A stretch of 64,000 bases of DNA from Zonotrichia leucophrys gambelii (Eukaryota > Chordata > Aves > Passeriformes > Passerellidae). Under the pieces are notes generated by a model, which was not told where the DNA came from, searched no databases, and worked only from the letters and a program-made list of their open reading frames with translations. The DNA lies in NCBI RefSeq assembly GCF_028769735.1, contig NC_088178.1, positions 30,047,357 through 30,111,356 of the forward strand, written 5' to 3'. Below are positions 1 to 9,500 of the stretch, piece by piece; within the stretch, counting starts at the first letter, position 1; each line of letters opens with the position of its first letter. The translations under genes and the position numbers were made by a program.

Positions 1-518
1 GTAAGAGATTCCAGGCAGCCACTAGAGAGCTGTGCTCAGTTCTGTTCCACACCAAGAAAATAAATAAAGCAAAATTCATCTGTGCTCTTCATAGGTTCCC
101 CAGCAAAATTCTAACCCACTCTTAGTGTGTGCCTTCATTTCCAAAGCACAGTGATCCCACTTCTCCCACAGGGAGTTCAAGCTCCCTGAGCAAAAGGAAG
201 CTCAGCACATGGATAAAAAAGCTCATTATCTCTGGTCTCATTTGAGAGGCACTCATCTAATTAATTGAGAGTTGATTGTTTACAAAGCAAAGAAAATGGA
301 TCTCCCCAGTTTAATATGAAGTGTAGGAAATGTTTTGGTCCAGCTAAAAGCCAAGGACTGGAAAAGCAAAGTCCCTTTCACTCCTGAAAAATTGCACCAG
401 AGGAAACCACCCCCAGGTTTCTGAACTGAAACATCACAGCTGATTTCACACACACAAATATTTCCCTTTCAACCCTCAAAAGAGGTTTCTGGAACTCGAA
501 AGCTCTTCAGTGACTTAC

Positions 519-3500
519 AGTAGGCCAAGCACTTCATGGCTGACAGCACCCAGTGAGGGAGGTCTTCTGAAATCCAAACAGAAAAGCATCATTTAGACAT
601 GAGCCCAAATAATTAACAACTAATAATGGCTCACACCTATTAAATAACACCCACAGCACAAAAGATTAAATTTAAAACTGATTTTAAATCCTGCTCCACA
701 TGCAATTTTGAGAGAATAAAGGGGAGTAATTTCAAGTGAAGGTGGGCAGGGTTAGGTGGGATATTGGGAAGGAATTTTTGGCTGGGATGGAATTTTGGCT
801 GCCCCTGGCAGTGCCCAGGGCCAGGGGAAGGTGGCCCTGCCATGGAATGGGATGGGATTGAAGGTCCCTGAGCTGTGCTGTGGCTGGGGAAAAAGTGGAA
901 ACAACAGACTGTGAAACAGATGAATTATTATTTATAAACAAATAATTGTTAAGCAAATCTAGGGAAATAAATGTCACCTGCTTTGTCCTGCAGGACGACC
1001 ACGCCGTGTTTGCTGGTGTTGCTCATGTTGTACATGACAAACTCAGGGACGATCTGGGCTGGCTGCAGAACCTCCTCCAGCGAGGGCAGTCCCAAAATGC
1101 TCTGCAGACTGGGCAGGGAGAGAGCAAAGATTTGCAAGGGATGAAGGAAAACAAGTTCTTTCCACACTATTCCAAACTCTGGTGAGCTAAGGTGCTGTGT
1201 GGTAACTTCTCCCTTCCAGGACAACTGGGGACACTTTTGCCTGGGACAAACAGCAACACTCAGCAAGGAAGAGCACCTGAGGTGTTTAAAATAGATTTCA
1301 GCACCTGATCACAAATTCCTTAAATGCAGCAACCCAAAGTTAATAAACAGATTGGAAAACCTGTGTAAACAACAGGAAAAAAATTAAACCCTTCAAAAAT
1401 TCAAATTAAATTTTAAACATAGTTTTAACAATTAAAAACAAATGGTGGAGAAGGTGCTGTGTGTAATTCCTCACTCACTGTATCTGGATGATATTTCTCC
1501 ATGTTTCTTGCACATATTCCTGTGTTATTTCCCTCCTTTGCTGTGTGCCTTCCTTCTTTTCTTCTGCTACATCAGCTTTTGGTCTTGCTAAGTTTTCCTG
1601 AAAATCAGTGGTTTATACTGTAAGACAAACGAGCTTCTGAAGGCAATTAAAAATTACAGAAAATTGGAATTAGAAGAACAGGGCACTCTGTGGAACATTA
1701 AATACCACATGAGCCAGGGGGTAACCTGCAGCCTCAGCACTGAAATGGAGCACAAAACTAAAAAGAAATGGGGAAAAACTCCTGATCAATCCAAACCCAG
1801 CAATTTAAAAGCTAAAAACACCTCAAATTCCAATGTATTAATATGTGAATTATTCTCCTTTAGGACTGGAACCTAAATTCAGAATTTATGCATGCCAATC
1901 TCAGCTGAATCACGGGCCAGACACACATTCCATCTTCTCCTGAAAGATGACCAATTAAATTATTTGTGCCTTTTAGTTGTCCCCCAGCAATAAATTAAAT
2001 TTCAACAAGGCCACACTGTGCAGATCATTTCTAGGACTTCACCTTTCAACCCTCCCAGTACTTTAAAATCCCTTAGCAGGGATAATTCTGCACTGGGACA
2101 AAACAAAGAAAACCCAAAACAAAGTAAAAATCCCTCTCATAAAAATTTATTTCTTACTATTTCCAAATTCCTTAAGTCTAAATTATTCTTTCTTAAGGGA
2201 AGATGCCACAACAGAGCAGTGTCACTAAATTTTAAAGACTAAAGACAATGCAAGCCAACCACACTGCTGTGAGGAACAGAAGTTATTACCACAGACTGCA
2301 GCAACTCCTGTTTCTTCAAACCCCTTTTGGATGAGCTGGGCAGTTTAAAAAGTTTTCCTTTGTCTCCAGAGAAGTTTTCCAAGTTCTCCCTTGGTGGGCT
2401 TGGTAGAGGTTTGACTGGAGAGGTTGGAGGGAATCTGTAATGAACGGGAGAGATGTTAAATACATCCAGAATTGATCTGCAATCAAATAAATGACTTGAC
2501 AAAACAAAACCTCTGAGTCCATAGCAGTGTGACTCTGTTAGGAAATATTTTTTTAAATTTATCATATGATAAAAATGATTATATAATTTAAATTATTATA
2601 TTATTTAAATTATATAATTTAAATAATTTAAATGATTATTATAATTTATCATATGATAAATTAGCTTTAGGCTGTTTTTCCTGATGCCAAAGTCCAGCTG
2701 AAGGTGTTGGCACAGCCTGAGCCCAGAACGTGAGAGGGGCCATGAATACCTTTGGTTTCAGAGTGCTTGGCTCTGCTTCCCACTCAGGCTTTGTGTAAAA
2801 GGCCCAAGAGAAGCAAACCCAGCAGGCAGCTCCTACAAAGCACCCTGGCTTCACTCCAAAGCACTGGAGTGCAGTTTGAATTCCAGCAAAAACCTGGGAT
2901 GGACAAAAGCAGGGACACACACAGGAGGGAAGCAAAACACTCAGAGGAGAAAAACTGTGCTGCTAATTAACTTGTTACCTAGGGTGTTTAACCCAAACAA
3001 AGCTCTTTTTGCAAATCTAAGCATTTTAAATTGTGAAAAATGCATGTATTTTATGATTGGCTTTTTGCAAATATTAAAATGAATGTTATATGTGTTGTGT
3101 TAGAAAGTAATGTGTGTTACATAGAGTTTTAGGTTATAACAATGTTAAAATAGAAACTATGCTACATAGGATACTTTTTAAAAGAAAGGACTTGCAGTGA
3201 GATAGCAGCCACAGGACACTTCAGTCTTTCAGAGAAAGACAATTTATTGCCCCATTATCAGAAGAAATGAACTTTTTCTGCCTCAAAGGCGCTGTGAGGA
3301 TTCAGAGGAAGAAGCTGATGATGACCAGACAGAATCCTGTGTTTGAATGGAATTTATGCATCATGGATGAGGGGTATGAATATGCAACAGGCTGTTGCTT
3401 TTAAGGGTTAATCCTCTGCTAACGTGGGTCCATTTTTGGGGCTCGTGCTGCTCAGAAAAGGTACCTGGACTGTCTGTAACTCTTCGTCTCTATTGTCTCA

Positions 3501-5203
3501 TATTGTCCTAATCCAAATTATCATGACTCTGTATTACTACTTTTATAACCATTTTATTACTATTAAATTGTTAAAACTTTAAAAAAACAAGTGACTGGCG
3601 TTTGTCACAAAACTAAAACTCCCAACCTGCGGCAGCGGGGGATAACTCTGACTCAGTACCTGTACAGGGCCCCGTTATCCTCCAGGTTCTCAGCGCCCCA
3701 GCGGCCCTTGATGTCCTCGATGACGTGGTTTTTGAGGAATTTCCGCAGGAGCTGCACCGTCTGCTGCCGGGTGACGTCGGGCCCGAAGCTGCTGTTGCTG
3801 CGGAGCACCTGGTGCAGCCAGTCCGCGGCCTCGGCCGCCGTGAAGCAGCTGCCGTGCGAGCGGAGCCGCTGCCGGTGCCGCCGCACGGGCATGCCGGCCC
3901 GGAAGCAGCGCGTCACCTCGTTCCACTGCGGGGACACCGAGCGGCACCGCCACTTGCAGCCCCCGCCGACCACGGCATGTCGCGACAGCGGGGCGTCAGC
4001 TTTATGTGACAGAGGGCTGGGCGGGGGAGGTCTCCAGGCACCCCCATGTGGCGAGGGTAGGGATGTCCGTGCGCACCCAATATCGCGACAGAGGGCAGGG
4101 GGATGCCAGGGCACCCACAGCGCGACAGAGAGCAGAGGGGCGCCACAGCACCCACATATCGTGGCACGGCCTGTCCCTGCGCACCCAATGTCGCGACAAA
4201 CCGCGGGGGGTGCCAGGGCACCCACATATCGTCCTACAGGGTGTCCCTGCGCACCCAATGTCGCGACAAACCGCAGGGGGGGTGCCAGGGCACCCACATA
4301 TCGTCCTACAGGGTGTCCCTGCGCACCCAATGTCGCGACAAACCGCAGGGGGGTGCCAGGGCACCCACATATCGTCCTACAGGGTGTCCCTGCGCACCCA
4401 ATGTCGCGACAAACCGCAGGGGGGTGCCAGGGCACCCACATATCGTCCTACAGGGTGTCCCTGCGCACCCAATGTCGCCACAGAGCGCGGGGGGTGCCAG
4501 GGCACCCACATATCGTCCTACAGGGTGTCCCTGCGCACCCAATGTCGCCACAGAGCGCGGGGGGTGCCAGGGCACCCACATATCGTCCTACAGGGTGTCC
4601 CTGCGCACCCAATGTCGCGACAAACCGCAGAGGGGCGCCACAGCACCCACATATCGTCCTACAGGGTGTCCCTGCGCAGCCAATGTCGCGACAAACCGCA
4701 GGGGGGTGCCAGGGCACCCACATATCGTCCTACAGGGTGTCCCTGCGCACCCAATGTCGCCACAGAGCGCGAGGGGCGCCCAGGGCACCCTCACACCGTC
4801 CTATGGGATGTCCCAGGGCGCCCCCGTGTGGCGGCCCCGCGCACCCGCACACCGAGAAAACGGACCCGGGGCAGAAGGCGCCAGGCAGCCACGTGTCGCG
4901 ACAGCGAGCAGAGGGTGTCCCTGAGCACCGTCACGACAGCAGGAAGGGGGTTCCAGGGCACCCAGGTGTCGCGGCAGCGGGCACGGCGCATCCCCAAGCC
5001 CCTCTGTCGTGACAGCAGGCCCGAGGGGCAGAGCCACCTCCCGCCCCGCGGCTCTCGCACGGGTGCCACGGGCACCCCGCTCCACCCGCAGCAGCCGCGC
5101 CCCCGGCTCCCGCCCGGCCCGGTTCCGCCCAGCCCCGCTCGGTGCTCACCAGCCTCGTGGCGCGGTACGGCCCCGGTCCGGGTCCCGGCCCCGGCACGGC
5201 CAT
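519..5203 (-). CDS. DEPDC1: DEPDC1, DEP domain-containing protein 1, 5' part (coding exons 1-6)
   Basis: Six coding exons on the minus strand at 5203-5150, 3925-3660, 2434-2290, 1597-1479, 1108-978 and 566-519. All have GT/AG borders and matching phase and give 254 codons; the gene continues past the left edge. Exon 1 starts in a perfect Kozak context (GCCGCCATGG) and ends PYRATRL. Exon 2 carries the DEP domain from WNEVT through [27 protein letters not shown] and [15 protein letters not shown]. Exon 5 holds [10 protein letters not shown] and [18 protein letters not shown], the start of the RhoGAP-like region. Exon 6 has [13 protein letters not shown]. These match vertebrate DEPDC1, a mitosis-associated protein reported to act with the transcriptional repressor ZNF224 (family knowledge). 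Intron 1 holds a 1 kb minisatellite and intron 2 a solo-LTR-like block. Identity is firm; the missing 3' half is outside the window. Confidence 0.95.
735..895 (+). mobile_element. CR1 LINE 3' fragment
   Basis: Shows the CR1 3' wording in plus orientation: GATATTGGGAAGGAATT, then GGCTGCCCCTGGCAGTGCCC and a degraded tail with AAGGTCCCTGAGC. It lies in DEPDC1 intron 5, antisense to the gene, and is internally deleted. Confidence 0.6.
2550..2662. repeat. AT-rich imperfect palindrome
   Basis: About 110 bp of almost pure A/T in DEPDC1 intron 3. The outer ends both carry the palindrome TTATCATATGATAA, near 2559-2572 and 2646-2659. The centre is built from AATTTAAATTA/TATAATTT words. The whole block can pair with itself imperfectly as a hairpin or cruciform. 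Confidence 0.7.
3084..3609 (+). mobile_element. solo-LTR-like element in DEPDC1 intron 2
   Basis: A unique-looking AT-rich block starting TGTTATATGTG and ending TTTGTCACA, so TG...CA, about 526 bp. It has a late polyadenylation signal ATTAAA at 3562-3567. Internal wording such as GAATATGCAACAGGCTG and AAGGTACCTGGACTG resembles passerine endogenous-retrovirus LTRs that I recognise only from memory. No clean target-site duplication is visible, so the borders are approximate. No retroviral coding sequence is attached. Confidence 0.55.
3970..4960. repeat. 71-bp GC-rich minisatellite in DEPDC1 intron 1
   Basis: About eight near-identical units spaced about 71 bp (phrase ATCGTCCTACAGGGTGTCCC near 4228, 4299, 4370, 4440, 4511, 4582, 4654, 4725), flanked by older diverged units. 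Many units contain the 10-bp palindrome TGTCGCGACA; others read TGTCGCCACA. The unit has no stop codon in several frames and 71 is not a multiple of three, so the long open frames here on both strands are artefacts. Confidence 0.92.
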
Positions 5204-5400
5204 GGCGGCCCCTCAGGCGGGGAGCGCAGCGCCCCCCGCCGGCCCCGCCGCGCGCGCAACGGCCGCCGCCGCCACCCCGCCGTTCGAATCCGCCGGCGGC
5301 CGCTGATTGGCCGAGACGGGCGCACGCGGCACGTGACGTCACTGGGCGGGCCGGGCTGAGGGGACGCTGAGGCCGCGGGTTCGGATCCCGGCCCGAGCAC
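5204..5400 (-). promoter_or_regulatory. DEPDC1 CpG-island promoter with CCAAT, CHR-like and CRE/E-box motifs
   Basis: Directly upstream of the DEPDC1 start. On the minus strand one meets CACGTGACGTCA (E-box 5330-5335 overlapping the CRE palindrome TGACGTCA 5334-5341), then CCAAT (5310-5306), then TTCGAA (5288-5283). TTCGAA fits the TTYGAA cell-cycle homology region consensus. CCAAT just upstream of CHR is the usual layout of G2/M genes bound by NF-Y and DREAM/MMB. Motifs are seen; binding is inferred. Confidence 0.5.
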
Positions 5401-6572
5401 TTTCACCGGCGTTAATTACCCTGCTGTGATTAACAGTGATTACAGAAATTCATGGACCTCATTTCGTTACCTAACAGTCATTAACGTGCTGGGACAGCTG
5501 GCCCCGCCGCATGTCACAGCTGCTCCTGAGGTGTAGGGGTGGCACTGCAGGGGCTCTGAGGTCCATTCCAACCCAGCCCAGTCTGGGATGCTGTGGGATG
5601 AGGAGGGCTGGGTGGGAACACCTTCACTTGGGTTAATCAGGATTTAATCCCTCTGTGCAATGAAGGTTATTCTGGCTGTGGCCAGTACAGAATGGTCCAG
5701 CCTCAGCTCCAGCCCCTCCTCAGCTCCATTCCCCTCTCTCCCCTCAGCTCCAGCCCCTCCTCAGCTCCATTCCCTCTCTCCCCTCAGCTCCATTCCCTCT
5801 CTCCCCTCAGCTCCATCCCTCTCCCCTCAGCTCCAGCCTCCCCTCAGCTCCATTCCCTCTCTCCCCTCAGCTCCAGCCCCTCCTCAGCTCCATTCCCTCT
5901 CTCCCCTCAGCTCCATCCCCTCTCTCCCCTCAGCTCCATTCCCCTCCTGCCTTCCCACAGGAAAATCCCAACAGCTCCAGGGTCACTCCATCCCCTGATT
6001 TTGAACACAAAGAGCACGTGCACACGGGAATATAAGCAAGGAAAGGAAAAGTGTGTTTTAATTAAAATTATTCCAATCATTTCCACAGCACATGGTTTTT
6101 TCTTAAAAGAGACTAAGACTATTCTTTAGAAAGTTATTATTTACCAGGTATTTGATTTCACTTCATTTTCAATAAAACATCAAGAGAAGAAAAAGCTCTT
6201 AGGCAGATTTCTAACTTAATTAAAATAAATCTGAGCGCCATCAAGTTTTTGAGCTGAGCTGGTGGGTGAGCAGAGAATGACCCGAGAGCAGCAAGAGGCA
6301 GCAGCCCCTGTGCCCCCAGCCCTGCAGGAGCAGGAGGAGCACTGAGCTCTGCTGGGAGAACTGGGATCACATTGCCGGGGTGCCCACGGCTGCTCCCACA
6401 CAGCTCCTGGCTCCAGGCAGAGCCCAGGCTGTGCCCAGCACACCCTGCACAGCCAGGGAGAGACCCAGGAACCCAGGCTGGAATTCCCAGAGGCAAAGCA
6501 AGAGGGGTTTGGTTTTCCGTGTCCTCGTCCACAGCCATGTCCAGTTCCAAGGTCCTTTTTGACCCTCAAGGT
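5401..6572. other. DEPDC1-CTH intergenic stretch
   Basis: No gene seen. Contents: a short CR1 tail in plus orientation near 5528-5600 (GAGGTCCATTCCAACCCAGC), a pyrimidine-rich tandem repeat (separate entry), and AT-rich sequence that should include the CTH 3' UTR. A minus-strand ATTAAA lies at 6062-6057; it is only a candidate CTH polyadenylation signal. Confidence 0.5.
5695..5950. repeat. pyrimidine-rich minisatellite (CTCAGCTCCATTCCC family)
   Basis: Repeats of CCCCTCAGCTCCATTCCCTC and shorter or longer variants (CCAGCCCCTCCTCAG), about ten imperfect units of roughly 20-30 bp. The plus strand is C/T rich and the minus strand purine rich. It sits between the two minus-strand genes. Confidence 0.85.
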
Positions 6573-9500
6573 TTATGCAAACTGCAGGAAGGAAAGGGAG
6601 GGGTCAGTGTGCTCTGCCCCTCTATCAACCACACATTTTTATCTCCTTTTCATAAATTAAAGTCACATTTAGCATTTGATTCTCCTGAATGCATGGGGAG
6701 CTGTGCTGAGCAGGGCTGCACACAGGGAAACTTTCCCTCCCCAGCCCAGGGCCCATCAGGGAGGAGCTGAGGGCTCAGCCCCTGGGAAAGGCTGCCTGGG
6801 GATGATTTTTGGAGAGGAACTCTCCACTCACCGCAGCCTTCAGGGCCTGGTCCAGGTCTGCCAGCAGATCCTCCTCATCCTCCAGCCCCACCGACAGGCG
6901 GATCAAGGTGTCACTGATTCCCAGAGTTTTCCTTTCCGCCTCAGGCACTGAGGCGTGGGTCATGATGGCCCTGAAAGGACAAAAATATCTTTATCCCAAG
7001 AATTTGGGACTTGGATTGGTAAAACCAGCCCAGCTGGTTCCCTGCCAGCAGCCCTGAAATGCAGCAGGATCTGACACCCCCTCTGTGCCACCTGTGTGAC
7101 CCCACAGATGCAGAGAGCCCCTGGCAGCAGCTCCTGGAAATGCTGGGAATGCTGACAAGCCAGGGAATTGCATCTCCAGCTCGTATTTGCAGGATACAAA
7201 TGATTGACAAGAAGTGGATATTTAAAAATCTGGACCTGACAAAGGAGAAACTCCAACTGCTCTTCCTTCCAGAGCTGCTCTTTCATTCTACAGAAGCTCT
7301 GTAGGCTCTGCACATGGGGAATGTGCAACCTCCAGAATAAAATCTCCTGGTTTCATTCCTGGTTTCTCAGATCCCTTCTCAAAGTGCCCCAAAGGGCTCT
7401 GGAGGGTTTATTCTCTCCAGCTACACAGGACACAGGCAAGAAGGGATTTCCCTGGTGCTGTCACTGGCACCAGCTCCTTTCAGCTGCTGGAGGGGTTCAA
7501 GGTTTGCTGTGAAATCAGTAAGTGAAACGATTTAACATTTAAATACAGTCATTCATTTCCATGGACCTTTTCCAAAAGCAAGCTGGCTTGGAGTGAAATG
7601 ATGCAATTCCACGAAGATGCTGTTTTGAGCAGTTTAAAAGGCCCAGGAGGCCCTGCCAGGGCCCAGAGGCAGCTGGGGGCACACAGTGACCGTGCCCCTC
7701 GTGTGAGCAGGGAGCAGGGCATTGCTCCATCCCAGCTGCTCCTCATCCCAGCACTCTGCAGCTGCTGGGATTGTCTTCATGGACACCAACTGTGCCTCAG
7801 CCCTCCAGGTGAAATTCCTCAATCTCTGCCTTCCCACAGGATTCCCTCCCTCTGGAGTCTCCCCTGGCTCTGTGCTGCACAGCAGTTCCTGAGTTTAGCT
7901 AAAGGGAGAACAGCAAAAACAGGGCTGGGAAATTGTGGGAACTTCGTGGTGCTCTGCAGCTTTTTGGGGCTCTGAGGATGGGAGGATGGACTCACGGATG
8001 CTCGGCCAGGCTCTCGAAGCCGCCCAGACTCTCAGCCAAGCTAAACACCTACGGCAGAAAGGGAGAGGAGTCGTTACAGGAGTGGGCTCAGCACACAAAC
8101 ATGGGCACAGGCAGAGTGCACACCTGGCCAAACACCAGCACAGGCTGGGCCAAGGACCCAGCCAAGCATTCCCAGAGCCAGGGGCTCCCTCAGTGCCTTT
8201 CCCCCTGAGGGCACTCTGCAATGTTCCAGCAGAGCTGCACCAGCCCCAGCTGCCCAGCCCTGCAGAAAGGCCTTTGCCAGCAGCAGCTGAGCTGGACACC
8301 CTCACCCCGGGAGCAAACAAACAAACACTCCCAGGGGGATGAGTGAGGGGTTCCTTTGTTCCCTCTCATTCACCCCAAGGACAAATTATCCCTGTTTTAT
8401 AGTGGGATTTATGGGACACACCCAAAGGATTGGCAAGAAAAGCCACCCCACCCTGCTGTCAGCAGGGCAGATTCAGCTCCCTCTGAGGGTGATTTTATTG
8501 TCTTTATTTTACCTTCAAGTTCCTGAGAAAGGCACAGGCATTTTCTTTTTTCCCTTTGATGTACATGGTGACCATCCCAGGACAGCCTGCACACTGCTTC
8601 TTCATCACCTCATACTGAGGGTGGGAAGGCAGCCCTGGAATGGAGAGAGTTGGGAGAATTCCCAGTGAATTCCAGTGCAGAGCTGGGGCAGCTCAGCCTC
8701 ACCCAGCCCATCACGGGGCACCACAGCTCCCCAGTCCCTGCTCACCCACCTGGGTAAATGACTTTCTCCACACTGGGATGGGATTCCAGGAATTTGGCCA
8801 CAGCCAGGCCGTTGTGGAAGTGCAGCTTCATCCTGATGTGCAGAGTCTTGAGCCCACGGTTGCAGAGGAAGCAGTCAAAGGGAGAGGGGACAGCTCCCAG
8901 GGCTGTGGGAATGGGAACAGAATCCCACAGAATCACACAGAGTTCCAGAGAATCCCACAGAATCACAAAGTAACACTGGTGTTCTGCATTCAGCACAGCC
9001 AAACACATCCTCACCTCCAGCATTGCTGACCTTGGCACAAGTGGGAAGACAGCCAAGGCAATCTCTGTTCCTCATCTCCCACATTGGGCAGCCAATTAAT
9101 GAGGCCAATTAACAGGCTCAGGCCTCAAGGATTACATTATTTATTGGGCACAGTGCACCCTCAGTGCAGAGGGCAAAATCTGCACAGGAATTTATTCCTG
9201 ACAAAGAAGAGGCCGGAAAATTGCTGGAATCATCCAGGGCAGGAAAATTCTGCATTGGGCACACCCTGATGGCTGAGGGAGTTGCAAACCCCCCAGGCTG
9301 CAGGTGGCACCTCAGTGCTTTCAGGATGGGCCCCAGTGCTCTCCTGGAGTGCTCAGGAAGGGGAGATAAAGTCTCTCAGTTTATGGGACTGTTTTATTGA
9401 GCTTGCCCAGCTCTGTTAATTTACATTCCAGGCTGATTTCCCACTTGTGTGCATGCCCACCCTCCCCAGCAGAGCTGTGGATGTGAACAGGATTCCTGTC

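Noticed and set aside
3591..5370. Open frames of 260-470 residues on both strands
   Set aside because: They run through the 71-bp minisatellite, whose unit lacks stops in several frames. Only the exon 1 and exon 2 segments match a protein family (DEPDC1, minus strand).
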